Shown: positions 54,452 through 63,184 of the stretch, one piece after another
Layout: each line of letters begins with the position of its first letter
Position numbering within the stretch: position 1 is the first letter of the stretch
DNA from: Hellea sp.
GTDB taxonomy: Bacteria > Pseudomonadota > Alphaproteobacteria > Caulobacterales > Maricaulaceae
Reading direction: 5' to 3'
Assembly (NCBI GenBank): GCA_023300105.1
Contig: JALZWM010000018.1
Span: 18,665 to 82,664, forward strand
Length of the DNA: 64,000 nucleotides
Notes under the pieces: model-generated
Database searches by the model: none
What the model saw: only the letters and a program-made list of their open reading frames with translations
What the model was told of the DNA's origin: nothing
Made by a program: the position numbers and the translations under genes

Positions 54452-56065
54452 ATGTTCGAAGCTCTTGGTGATAAACTTAGTGGTGTCTTTGACAACCTCA
54501 CGGGACGCGGCGCGCTTTCCGAAAAGGATGTTACCGCTGCTATGCGCGAAATTCGTGTCGCCCTGCTTGAAGCTGATGTTGCTCTACCCGTTGTTAAAGA
54601 ATTTATCGAGCGCATTAAAGTTGAATCTGTTGGCGAGAAGGTCATCAAATCGGTTAAGCCCGGCCAGCAAATTGTTAAAATCGTTCATGACGGGCTTGTT
54701 GATATGCTCGGCGGAACGCTCTCTGAAGATGAAGGCGATATTGAAAAAGCGGCTGTAAGTTCACAACTCAATATATCTGGCCGCCCACCAGTTGCTATTT
54801 TGATGGCAGGCCTTCAAGGCTCGGGTAAAACAACATCGACTGGTAAAATTGGCAAGTTTTTAAAAGAACAAGGTAAGCGCAAAGTCTTGCTTGCTTCACT
54901 TGATACAAACCGCCCTGCCGCGATGGAACAGCTGGGCATGCTCGCGGAGCAAATAGGCACAGGCTTTCTACCTATAGTTAAAGGGCAGTCTGCCCTGGAT
55001 ATTGCCAAGCGCGCGATGAATGAAGGCGCAAAGGGTGGCTATGATGTTGTCTTTCTTGATACTGCTGGCCGAACAACAATTAATGATGAATTGATGGATG
55101 AAGTCGCAGCTATCGCCGAAGCGACCAATCCCATTGAAACACTTTTGGTCGCTGATGCTTTAACAGGACAAGACGCGGTTGAAACAGCGAAACGCTTTCA
55201 TGCGCGTCTGCCTCTGACTGGACTTGTACTGACGCGCATTGACGGCGATGGCCGCGGCGGCGCGGCGCTTTCTATGCGCGCGGTAACTGGCCTGCCTATT
55301 AAATTCCTCGGGATTGGCGAGAAGCTTGACGCGCTCGAAGCTTTTGACGCACAAAGGCTGGCAGGGCGTATTCTCGGCCAGGGTGATATTGTCTCCCTTG
55401 TCGAAAAAGCCTCTAAGGTTATCGATGAAAAAGAAGCAGAACGCGTTGCCAAGAAAATGGAAAAGGGCACGTTCGATTTGGACGACCTTGGAAAACAGCT
55501 TGGCCAAATGGAAAAAATGGGCGGCATGGGCGGCCTGATGAAATTAATGCCCGGTATGGGAAAAATGAAAAAGCAGCTTGATGCGGCTGGTGGAATTGAT
55601 GATCGCCTCTTAAAACAACAACAAGCTATTATCCTGTCTATGACGCCGCAGGAGCGAAAGAAACCTGACCTTCTCAAGGCGTCTCGCAAAAAACGTATTG
55701 CGGCGGGCGCGGGCATGTCCGTTCAAGAAGTGAATAAGCTTTTGAAGATGCACCGTCAGATGGCTGACATGATGAAGAAAATGGGCAAAGGCGGCATGGC
55801 CAATATGATGGCGCAAATGGGCGGTATGACTGGTATGCCAAAAATGCCTCAGGGCATGAGTGGTAAAGGCGGGGGAACGGGCGGCATGCCTAATCCAGCA
55901 GATATGGATCCTGCGATGCTTGAAGAGCTTAAGAAACAAATGGGCAGTATGCCTGGCCTTGGTAAAGGAGGAATCCCGAGTATTGGAGGGCTGCCTGGAC
56001 TGGGTGGCGGCATGCCAAAACTCCCTGGTATTGGCGGGCTCCCCTTTGGGAAGAAGAAGAAATAA
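54452..56065 (+). CDS. ffh: Signal recognition particle protein Ffh
   Basis: Ffh binds signal peptides and 4.5S RNA and delivers ribosomes to FtsY. The N domain is followed by the G domain with P-loop GLQGSGKTTSTGKIG, DTAGRT, and TKxD-type TRIDGDGRGGAALS. The M domain from ~residue 330 is Met-rich, with RKKRIAAGAGMSVQEVN as RNA-binding motif. The C-terminal ~90 residues are a Gly/Met-rich low-complexity tail (GGMPKLPGIGGLPFGKKKK). rpsP follows at 60 bp. Confidence 0.97.
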   Translation: MFEALGDKLSGVFDNLTGRGALSEKDVTAAMREIRVALLEADVALPVVKEFIERIKVESVGEKVIKSVKPGQQIVKIVHDGLVDMLGGTLSEDEGDIEKAAVSSQLNISGRPPVAILMAGLQGSGKTTSTGKIGKFLKEQGKRKVLLASLDTNRPAAMEQLGMLAEQIGTGFLPIVKGQSALDIAKRAMNEGAKGGYDVVFLDTAGRTTINDELMDEVAAIAEATNPIETLLVADALTGQDAVETAKRFHARLPLTGLVLTRIDGDGRGGAALSMRAVTGLPIKFLGIGEKLDALEAFDAQRLAGRILGQGDIVSLVEKASKVIDEKEAERVAKKMEKGTFDLDDLGKQLGQMEKMGGMGGLMKLMPGMGKMKKQLDAAGGIDDRLLKQQQAIILSMTPQERKKPDLLKASRKKRIAAGAGMSVQEVNKLLKMHRQMADMMKKMGKGGMANMMAQMGGMTGMPKMPQGMSGKGGGTGGMPNPADMDPAMLEELKKQMGSMPGLGKGGIPSIGGLPGLGGGMPKLPGIGGLPFGKKKK

Positions 56066-56125
56066 CAACTACCAAAATAACTGACTTGAACATAAATTGA
56101 ATTGCTAGATTAAAAGGAAAATATC

Positions 56126-56659
56126 ATGGCACTTAAACTAAGACTGGCCCGTCACGGCGCTAAAAAACGTCCTTACTACCGTATCGTAATCGCGGATTCA
56201 CGCGCACCACGTGATGGTCGTTTCATTGAAATTGTTGGCCGTTACAATCCAATGCTTCCAAAAGACAACGCAGATCGCGTACAACTTGATCTAGACAAAT
56301 GTAAAGAGTGGCTCGGCAAGGGCGCGCGCCCAACTGACCGCGTAGCCCGTTTCCTAGCCGCTGCTGGTATCTGGGAATGGAAAGCTGGCAATAACCCGCA
56401 AAAAGGTGAGCCGGGTGCCAAAGCCAAGCAACTTGTTATCGACCGCGTTGGTAAAGAAGAAGCCCGCGTAATCCGTGAAGCAGAAGCTAAAGAAGCTGCG
56501 GCAGAAGCGAAGAAAGCTGCTGATGAGGCTGAGAAGGCCGCTAAGGAAGCTGAAAAAGAAGCCGCTAAGGCTGCTAAAGAAGCACCTGTTGAAGCCGCTG
56601 CAGAAGAAGCTCCTGCTGAAGCTACGCCAACCGCTGAAGAGACACCGACTGAAGGTTAG
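56126..56659 (+). CDS. rpsP: 30S ribosomal protein S16
   Basis: The first ~80 residues are standard bS16 ([31 protein letters not shown], quoted in part). From about residue 105 an Ala/Glu/Lys-rich helical tail extends to 177 aa; long acidic-basic tails are common in alphaproteobacterial S16. It follows ffh as usual, but the normally linked rimM, trmD and rplS are absent and a terminator comes directly after. Confidence 0.97.
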   Translation: MALKLRLARHGAKKRPYYRIVIADSRAPRDGRFIEIVGRYNPMLPKDNADRVQLDLDKCKEWLGKGARPTDRVARFLAAAGIWEWKAGNNPQKGEPGAKAKQLVIDRVGKEEARVIREAEAKEAAAEAKKAADEAEKAAKEAEKEAAKAAKEAPVEAAAEEAPAEATPTAEETPTEG

Positions 56660-56675
56660 TCTCTTACGATATTTA

Positions 56676-56706
56676 AAAAGCCGGAGACAAACCCTCCGGT
56701 TTTTTT
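56676..56706 (+). terminator. Rho-independent terminator after rpsP
   Basis: Stem CCGGAG/CTCCGG with loop ACAAACC, flanked by an A-run and followed by seven T residues. It closes the ffh-rpsP unit. Confidence 0.9.
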
Positions 56707-56722
56707 ATGCCTAGATTTTGGT

Positions 56723-56938
56723 TTAGCCGCGACCAGTTTCAAGACCCAAGACATTCACCAAATGCACTAGTAACATAAAGCCTGTTGCAATAGCGGCGAG
56801 GCTGACGATTATCCATGGAATCATGCGCGTTTTAAGTTCATCGTGTTTTTTAAAATGCAGACGAAACCCTAAAATTCCAAAAAAAATACAAGCAGCAAGC
56901 CCAATACTTGTTAACAATAAATCATCCGAAGGCGTCAT
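56723..56938 (-). CDS. Small two-helix membrane protein
   Basis: A 71-residue protein from ATG 56938 (MTPSDDLLLTSIGLAACIFFG) with two hydrophobic helices (LTSIGLAACIFFGILGF and PWIIVSLAAIATGFMLLVHLV) joined by a basic loop HFKKHDELKTRM. The track's extra 17 N-terminal residues are unlikely. It lies 13 bp after the glycosyltransferase gene on the same strand and may assist it, but I do not recognise the family. Confidence 0.6.
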   Translation of the reverse strand: MTPSDDLLLTSIGLAACIFFGILGFRLHFKKHDELKTRMIPWIIVSLAAIATGFMLLVHLVNVLGLETGRG

Positions 56939-56951
56939 AATAAAAGCGTGT

Positions 56952-58316
56952 CTACATAGTGGGGGGTAATGATCGGCCTTTAACACCATGGTTTGTTTTG
57001 TGCCAGAAGAAAGGTTGTGTTCCTAACTCCCATAATGCGTGAACAGTTGGCGGAAAAAGTGCTAGCCAATAAAGCGGCATCGCTAAAACAGAGAATATCA
57101 ACCTGTGCTGATTTGATCGTACTGCCCCCATAATCGCAATAAGAATTCCTGCGAAGTAGCTAAAACCAAGAGTTACTACAAAAATAATGGGGACATAGAC
57201 AGAAGATGTCTGGAGGTATTGATGTGCCATTACCCAAATCAAAAAGAGGAGAATAGGCAAATGAAACATCGCATTTAATAATGTTAACCCAACCGTTAAC
57301 TGTAAGATAAAAAAACGTTTTAAGCCCTGTTGTCCTGCGGGCGCAAAGGGTTTACGCATATGGACAAGCCACGTCTGCATGTACCCCTTAATCCATCTTA
57401 AGCGTTGATAATGCCAGCCACGCCAAGAGCTAACTGCTTCTTCTCCTGTTGGTATATTAATATAGCCAAAGTTCCAACCTTTGGCAGCTAAGCGAAAACT
57501 TAAGTCAGCATCTTCAGTCACATTATATGAATCCCATCTGCCACCAATTTCGTCCAAAGCCTGTCTGCGGAGATGGTTACTCGTTCCACCTAATGGAAAA
57601 GGTAAATTTGCGGTGACTAGAAATGGAATCCAGACATGAAAGAGCGCGCTGTATTCAAGAGCGAATTGCCGTGTCAGCCAATTTTCATCTGCGTTGAGGT
57701 AATTTAAAGGCGCTTGTATCGCGCCAAGTTTCAAATCATCGGCAAAAGCTTTTGCCGCGAATTTTAATTGAGTCGGATGCGGGATATCTTCAGCATCATA
57801 AATTGTAACTAAGTCTCCCTTTGCCTCTAGCATGGCATAGTTTAATGCACGGGGTTTTGTTTGAGGTACGCCTTTAGGTACAATAATTAATTTAAAGGGT
57901 GGCCGTATAAATTGTTTTACCTCCGAGATGGTAGTTGGATCGATCGATTCGCAAATCATCAAAATTTCTATACGCTCAAGTGGATAGTCAATATTCTCTA
58001 AGGCTTGCATAAGCTGTTCAACCATATGGGATTCACGAAAAAGGGGAACAAGAACCGTATAAAATGGCCAAACTGACGGATTTGAAATAATATCAGTTTT
58101 TGGTTTGGAGGTAATGGTGGCTATTATTTTTAAAATTGCATGAGTAAAACATATTACGGCTATGCTTATCGAGATTAAAAGCATTGCGATGTAAACGGAC
58201 GCCTGAACACAGAAAGCAAAAACTGCTAATAATAAAAGAAAAAACACTATCCAAGTAAGTTTAGATATCGGGCTATTAGCATAGCCAATTTCTGCCTTTT
58301 CCTCAAAGTTTAGCAT
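56952..58316 (-). CDS. Membrane glycosyltransferase family 2 (cellulose-synthase-like)
   Basis: Two N-terminal membrane helices, a cytosolic GT2 domain and about four C-terminal helices give the processive synthase plan. Catalytic elements are YTVLVPLFRE, YDAEDIPHP for the DxD-like motif, TEDADLSFRL for the TED base, and QRLRW for the acceptor-site QxxRW. The product could be an exopolysaccharide or surface glycan. Start 58316 (MLNFEEKAEIGY) has GGGAGG upstream, better than the track start 16 codons earlier. No other glycan gene is adjacent. Confidence 0.88.
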   Translation of the reverse strand: MLNFEEKAEIGYANSPISKLTWIVFFLLLLAVFAFCVQASVYIAMLLISISIAVICFTHAILKIIATITSKPKTDIISNPSVWPFYTVLVPLFRESHMVEQLMQALENIDYPLERIEILMICESIDPTTISEVKQFIRPPFKLIIVPKGVPQTKPRALNYAMLEAKGDLVTIYDAEDIPHPTQLKFAAKAFADDLKLGAIQAPLNYLNADENWLTRQFALEYSALFHVWIPFLVTANLPFPLGGTSNHLRRQALDEIGGRWDSYNVTEDADLSFRLAAKGWNFGYINIPTGEEAVSSWRGWHYQRLRWIKGYMQTWLVHMRKPFAPAGQQGLKRFFILQLTVGLTLLNAMFHLPILLFLIWVMAHQYLQTSSVYVPIIFVVTLGFSYFAGILIAIMGAVRSNQHRLIFSVLAMPLYWLALFPPTVHALWELGTQPFFWHKTNHGVKGRSLPPTM

Positions 58317-58398
58317 CCCATACCTCCCGTGAGTTAAACTGGTGGAGAAAATCATTAAACGCAATTATTTTTTGAAAGACTTGAAAGTATCCTTTGGA

Positions 58399-59427
58399 CT
58401 ATAATCGGCTTAATGCCCATGTAGCAGCGTCCTTTATAACATTATTATCAGAAGTAAGATGCGGTGTCACAGAAGACTTCAAGGACGCTTCACCGCTATT
58501 ACCGATCGCATAAATGACATTTCGAATAAATTGATCTCTGCCAATACGTTTAATCGGCGAGCCTGCGAAGCGTTTACGAAATTCAGTATCATTCAGGGCG
58601 GCGAGTTCTGAGAGGTTAGGGGTATTTAATTCGGGTTTTGCTTTTAATTTAATCTCGGCGCTTTCAGCTGCAAATTTATTCCATGGACATACGGCCAAGC
58701 AATCATCGCAGCCGTAAATACGGTTACCCATTTTTTCACGCAGTTCAACATCAACGACCCCTGAATATTCAATAGTTAGGTATGAGATACAGCGCCGCGC
58801 ATCAAGTTTATAGGCTGAAGGAAAAGCTTTGGTTGGGCAAATGTCCAAACAATTTCTACACGACCCGCAGTGGTCAGTCTCTGCTGGGGTTGTGCTGAGT
58901 TCAGCGGCGCTTAGAATAACGCCTAAAAATAACCACGACCCGTAATCACGGCTTACGAGGTTAGTATGTTTACCTTGCCATCCTAGGCCCGCCGCAGCGG
59001 CTAAAGGCTTTTCCATCAAGGGGGCCGTGTCGACAAAGACTTTAACATCCTCTTTTGTATCGCGCGCAATAAGACCTGCGAGTTCTTTTAGGCGGCCTTT
59101 CATTAACTCATGATAATCGCGGTTTCTGGCATAAACTGAAATCGTCGCTTTTTCACGGTAATCCAAGGACGCTAACGGATTTGTGTCCGGACCATAATTC
59201 ATCCCTACAACAATCGCAGTCCTTGCCTCTGGCCAAAGGTTTTGCGGGTGATTACGGCGGGACTCTGTTTTTTCTATCCACGTCATTGTTCCGTGATAAT
59301 TGGCGGCGATATAATCTCGCAAGCCCTGTTTAGCCTTGTCTCCAAAGGTTGATAGATCGACTAAAAAGGGGTGGGTAAAGCCAAGTTTTTCAAACCGCGC
59401 AAGACAGGCTTTAGATAAAGTGTTCAT
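58399..59427 (-). CDS. queG: Epoxyqueuosine reductase
   Basis: QueG performs the final, cobalamin-dependent reduction of epoxyqueuosine in tRNA. The two [4Fe-4S] clusters are bound by CGSCRNCLDICP and CDDCLAVCP. The N-terminal cobalamin-binding part carries VVGMNYGPD and the DTAPLMEKPLAAAAGLGWQGKHTN block with the catalytic Asp. A HEAT-like C-terminus completes 342 residues. It begins 3 bp after the GST gene, so the two form an operon. Its cofactor need gives a link to the cobT-like gene in this window. Confidence 0.95.
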   Translation of the reverse strand: MNTLSKACLARFEKLGFTHPFLVDLSTFGDKAKQGLRDYIAANYHGTMTWIEKTESRRNHPQNLWPEARTAIVVGMNYGPDTNPLASLDYREKATISVYARNRDYHELMKGRLKELAGLIARDTKEDVKVFVDTAPLMEKPLAAAAGLGWQGKHTNLVSRDYGSWLFLGVILSAAELSTTPAETDHCGSCRNCLDICPTKAFPSAYKLDARRCISYLTIEYSGVVDVELREKMGNRIYGCDDCLAVCPWNKFAAESAEIKLKAKPELNTPNLSELAALNDTEFRKRFAGSPIKRIGRDQFIRNVIYAIGNSGEASLKSSVTPHLTSDNNVIKDAATWALSRL

Positions 59428-59430
59428 ACC

Positions 59431-60108
59431 CTAAAAATCTAAATTTCGATAATGACCGGGAGGCCTCAGACCTGGGATAGTATCAGTTAAAAGAGGTTGA
59501 ACAGATGGACGTGACTTTATGGTTTGATACCAGCGCTTGAGTTCTGGCCAATCGCGCCAATTAATTTCACCTAGAAAATCAAGACAGGACAAATGTGCGG
59601 CACCTGCGACGTCAGCTAAACTAAAGGTACTTCCGGCGAGCCAGTCCCGTTGTTCTAACAACCACGTTATATAATTTAGATGAAATTGAAGATGTTCACG
59701 CCCGGCGCGTAAAGTTGTAGGGTCCGCAGGACCGCTCCCTGTTAGGTTTTTTTCAATTTTTTCAAATAATATATAAGCGTTCACTTCGGCAGAAAATTTC
59801 TTATCAAACCAGTCTGCAATACGGCGAGCTTCGGCGCGTTCTACGCGTTCTTCTGGAAGAAGGAGATTACGTCCAGACCCATCATTTGCATATTCGCAGA
59901 TGGCGCGTGCTCCTGAAATATAAACCTTTCGCCCAGGTACAACATCCATTAATGTCGGCGGCATAGCTTCTGCTGTCATTTCTAAAAATGCTGCGTCAGG
60001 ATTCCATGGATCGACAAGCATGAGTTTTGCTTTTAACTTTTTTTCAGCTAAAACAATTCGGGCCTGACGAGACGCTGGATCCAAGGGATAGTGATAGAGT
60101 GTGCGCAT
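59431..60108 (-). CDS. Glutathione S-transferase family protein
   Basis: The protein has an N-terminal thioredoxin-like domain (TLYHYPLDPASRQARIVLAEKKL, cis-Pro in AMPPTLMD, and SGARAICEYA for gamma-glutamyl contact) and a C-terminal all-helical domain (WLAGSTFSLADVAGAAHLSCLDFLG). At 225 residues it is typical. The substrate is unknown. It is directly upstream of queG. Confidence 0.9.
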   Translation of the reverse strand: MRTLYHYPLDPASRQARIVLAEKKLKAKLMLVDPWNPDAAFLEMTAEAMPPTLMDVVPGRKVYISGARAICEYANDGSGRNLLLPEERVERAEARRIADWFDKKFSAEVNAYILFEKIEKNLTGSGPADPTTLRAGREHLQFHLNYITWLLEQRDWLAGSTFSLADVAGAAHLSCLDFLGEINWRDWPELKRWYQTIKSRPSVQPLLTDTIPGLRPPGHYRNLDF

Positions 60109-60213
60109 GGCTAACCACTCTAGATAGATTTGGGTAATGAAGGATTAACCATCATTGGTAATGTGAATTAAAAATAACATTATGCGCCGAAGTTATATTC
60201 TTAATTATACTCT

Positions 60214-61197
60214 TTAATTATGGGTATGAAAATGCGCGTTTCCATGCGTATCTCCACATGCAGATGGGTGCGGATATATTAATATATCTGCGGCTTGAAA
60301 AGCGGCCATAAGACGTTTTTCTGCGGCGAGAATAATGTCGTGAGAATCCGTTAAGCTAACCTCGTCATGGAGGTCCAGACGCATTTGGATGTGAATATGA
60401 GGACCAGAGGCACGTGTACGCAGGTCATGAACAGCAATTACCTGTGTATCCTTTAAAGCGAGACGCGTGATCAAAGCCCGCTCTTCTGGGTTAAGTTCCA
60501 TATCCATCAATTGTGCCCAGGCTAATTTTGCGACTTTATAAGCTGTCCATAAAAGCCATAGCGCCATTAATGCGCCTACTATGGCGTCTGCCCAAACAAG
60601 GGAGGTAAATGTTGAAACAGCAAGACCGATAATAACAAATACATTCGCTAAAAGATCAGCAAAGTAATGGGCGCGGTCGCCTCTCACGGCGATGGAACCT
60701 GTAGAACGGACAGCCCAACTTTGCGCAATTAATAACCATATTGTGACGGCAATAAACACTAACATCATAGTAATCGCAAATCCGCCTTGTACTAAAGGCA
60801 CAGGGTCGGCGATACGTTCAAAAACTTCTTCTAGTAGATGAAGCGCGCCTAAGACAATGAGGCAAATTTGAAACACTGCAGAAAAGCTTTCGGCTTTTCC
60901 CCGGCCGAAGCGGTAATTTTGATCTGGTGATTTTGCGGCATATCTAACCGCGACAAAGCTCGAGACAGCGCCAGAAAGATCTAGGATAGAATGTACGAGA
61001 GAAGATAGAATACCGACGGAGTGTGTGGTCTGCCAGACGAAAAATTTTCCGACCGCTAGAAATATACCTACGATTACAGCAATTAATGTGATCCTGCGTG
61101 TAATTTTAGCGGAGCCTTCAACAGGCAATCGCCCTGGACGTCCGCGCCTATCAGGTACATTCATGTTCTTTATTTGATTTTTCTTCTCGGCTGTCAT
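60214..61197 (-). CDS. Cation diffusion facilitator (FieF-like) metal exporter
   Basis: Six membrane helices with the CDF metal site in helix 2 (SLVHSILDLSGAVSSFVAVRYA, with the HxxxD-type pair) and helix 5 (GDRAHYFADLLANVFVIIGL, HxxxD), followed by a cytosolic ferredoxin-like domain (VIAVHDLRTRASGPHIHIQMRLDLH). The His-rich end (HGNAHFHTHN) probably binds metal. Such proteins export Zn2+, Fe2+ or Cd2+ in exchange for protons. It stands alone on its strand, 106 bp from the GST gene. Confidence 0.92.
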   Translation of the reverse strand: MTAEKKNQIKNMNVPDRRGRPGRLPVEGSAKITRRITLIAVIVGIFLAVGKFFVWQTTHSVGILSSLVHSILDLSGAVSSFVAVRYAAKSPDQNYRFGRGKAESFSAVFQICLIVLGALHLLEEVFERIADPVPLVQGGFAITMMLVFIAVTIWLLIAQSWAVRSTGSIAVRGDRAHYFADLLANVFVIIGLAVSTFTSLVWADAIVGALMALWLLWTAYKVAKLAWAQLMDMELNPEERALITRLALKDTQVIAVHDLRTRASGPHIHIQMRLDLHDEVSLTDSHDIILAAEKRLMAAFQAADILIYPHPSACGDTHGNAHFHTHN

Positions 61198-61297
61198 AGG
61201 GCCGTATTGTTATAGCATTACACTAAACAGTGCGAGTCTTTTCACGCCTATCTGAAAGACAAAATAATTCAATTTATCAAAGAGCTACGTACCTAAA

Positions 61298-61930
61298 TTA
61301 TTCAGCAGCATCGATAGTTTCTTCTGTGTTGTCTTTGGGCTTACGTGCTGGAGCTTTGCGGCGAGTCTTTGGCTTAATTTCTTTGGTCTTAGTGTCAATT
61401 TCTTGACCAGGAATATCATTATCAGCTTCGGGTGTCATAACTTCAAAAACTTGCTCTGATGAGCTTTCTTTCGGCTCTTTTTTTTCTGAACTTGGTTTTT
61501 CTGAACTTATTTTTTCAAAATTAGTTTTCTCATCCTTGTCGCGGTGATTACGGCGAGATTGAGGTTTACGAGGTTTACGCTCATCTGTGTCGGAGCTTGC
61601 TTCATTCGTTTCCCCGCGGGCCGCTCTTGCAGCGTCGCGTTCCTGTTGCGCCGCTTCACGTTCTTTTTGCGCGGCTTGCTTGGCTGCTTCTTGGACATTC
61701 ATAATACGAAGATAATGTTCCGCATGCTGACGTAGATTTTCAGCCTTTACACGGTTGCCTGATGAAGCCGCATCACGCGCAAGTGTTGTATATTTTTCAT
61801 AGATTGTTGCGGCAGTTCCGCGAACTTTCACTTCAGGGCCATTACTATCAAGTGCCCGGTTGTGGTTATTATGATTATTATTACGATTATTGTTATTATT
61901 ATTACGGCTTCGGCCGCGCTGGCGTTTCAT
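61298..61930 (-). CDS. DUF4167 domain protein
   Basis: It starts with a basic Asn-rich RNA-binding-like stretch (MKRQRGRSRNNNNNNRNNN) followed by the conserved DUF4167 core (ALDSNGPEVKVRGTAATIYEKYTTLARDAASSGNRVKAENLRQHAEHYLRI, quoted in part). A ~130-residue charged Lys/Glu/Ser tail follows. The family is widespread in alphaproteobacteria, usually near prmC/clpB, and its role is unclear. About 250 bp upstream (61931-62177) are gene-free, with one small ACCGTA/TACGGT hairpin at 61959-61973. Confidence 0.92.
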   Translation of the reverse strand: MKRQRGRSRNNNNNNRNNNHNNHNRALDSNGPEVKVRGTAATIYEKYTTLARDAASSGNRVKAENLRQHAEHYLRIMNVQEAAKQAAQKEREAAQQERDAARAARGETNEASSDTDERKPRKPQSRRNHRDKDEKTNFEKISSEKPSSEKKEPKESSSEQVFEVMTPEADNDIPGQEIDTKTKEIKPKTRRKAPARKPKDNTEETIDAAE

Positions 61931-62177
61931 GATAATGACGTCCTTAAAATTCCCGAAGACCGTATTTTACGGTTTATGGCTTCTTTTGGGCTTTTGTGAG
62001 GTTCGGTTTAAAGACCGTAATTCTTCTCACAATTTTTATTTAGCAAAGCTTAAGAAAAAGGCAAAGCATTTTTTGAGTAAATTTACCATTTTGGAGTGGA
62101 AACATAAATTCTCAAGAGGTTATGCGTCATTATTAATATATGATTTTAGATCAAATGAACATAACTTTGTAATATGG

Positions 62178-62945
62178 TTAAATCGTCCCGCCAGTAGATA
62201 TGATTTCTGTGAGCGTTTTAATGATTTCCATTGTTTCTATATCAACAGTTCCATCTATTTTTGTAGGGCGAAAGCGTCTTTGTAAGGCCTGAACAATGAG
62301 GCTTGTTTCTGCGTCCATAACACCTGTGATCCGCGCTTCGTATCCAATATGGGCAAGGCCGCTTTGAACAATAGCAACGCCGCGATCGCGGGCGCCGTCT
62401 TCAAATAATATACGCTGATCATCATTGCTCATATCTGGCCAAAACCCGATTCCTGCAGCTGCAAGACCTTGCCACGGAAAATGCTCACCAGGATCAATTT
62501 TACGCGTGGGCGCGATGTCGCTATGTCCTAGTAACGTAAGCGGCCCGTGGCGTTTCATGATATCTTTACAAAGTGGTATCAAAGCATTGATTTGCACGTC
62601 TGGGAACTGTGGAAGGCTACCATCAGTCTTCGGAAAATCATGTCCGCCGTTGACAATCTCTATCCCGATCGAGGCGGAATTTATATTGTTTTCGCCTTGC
62701 CATTCCGACACGCCTGCATGCCAGGCGCGTTTATCTTCATCGACGAGTTGAAATATTTTGCCGTCTTCTTCTATGACGTAGTGGGCGCTGACTTTAGCGT
62801 TTGCATCGCAGAGGCGCTTAATTGCGACGGTACCATTTTCCATGCCTGTATAATGCAAGACCAACAAGGAGATAGGAAGTGTCCGCGTGTCAAAATTAGG
62901 ACTATCAAGACGTGTAATTGCGAGAGGAGTATTGAAGAGTTTCAT
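62178..62945 (-). CDS. N-acetylmuramoyl-L-alanine amidase (AmpD/AmiD-like)
   Basis: An Amidase_2 domain with zinc ligands and catalytic residues in LLVLHYTGMENG, AWHAGVSEWQG and LGHSDIAPTRKIDPGEHFPW. It is followed by a C-terminal peptidoglycan-binding-like domain (IGYEARITGVMDAETSLIVQALQRRFRPTKIDG, quoted in part). It has no obvious signal peptide, so it may be a cytosolic AmpD-type enzyme that cleaves anhydro-muropeptides in recycling, although the PGB domain is more usual for envelope AmiD. It follows the DUF1801 remnant with a 2-bp gap. Confidence 0.9.
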   Translation of the reverse strand: MKLFNTPLAITRLDSPNFDTRTLPISLLVLHYTGMENGTVAIKRLCDANAKVSAHYVIEEDGKIFQLVDEDKRAWHAGVSEWQGENNINSASIGIEIVNGGHDFPKTDGSLPQFPDVQINALIPLCKDIMKRHGPLTLLGHSDIAPTRKIDPGEHFPWQGLAAAGIGFWPDMSNDDQRILFEDGARDRGVAIVQSGLAHIGYEARITGVMDAETSLIVQALQRRFRPTKIDGTVDIETMEIIKTLTEIISTGGTI

Positions 62946-62947
62946 AT

Positions 62948-63184
62948 TTAAATTGGGTGTTTTTCGGCTATTATATCAAGAGCTTTTTGCATAATTTCTT
63001 TTAAAATGTCTCTATCAATATTGGAGAGCCGCCTCCAAATTTTTGGTTTCCACCCTGTTATATCCATAAATATGCTATAAATTTTCCTGCAATCGGCTTG
63101 CCTGTCTGCGGGCGTGATTTGTGAGAGATAATTGCTGACATTAGGGCCTATAGGTGTGGTTTTATTCTGGGCCTTTAAGCTCAT
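62948..63184 (-). CDS. DUF1801 protein with internal deletion
   Basis: The N-terminal half (NKTTPIGPNVSNYLSQITPADRQADCRKIYSIFMDITGWKPKIW, quoted in part) reads like the first 50 residues of DUF1801 proteins, and RRLSNIDRDILKEIMQKALDII reads like their end. The ~60-residue middle (normally GPSIIGFG... LGKHKTGKSCLY) is missing in frame, giving 78 aa instead of ~140. A good GGAGGAATAG ribosome-binding site remains and the frame is open, so the shortened protein may be made, but it is probably not functional. It lies between the DMT and amidase genes. Confidence 0.65.
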   Translation of the reverse strand: MSLKAQNKTTPIGPNVSNYLSQITPADRQADCRKIYSIFMDITGWKPKIWRRLSNIDRDILKEIMQKALDIIAEKHPI

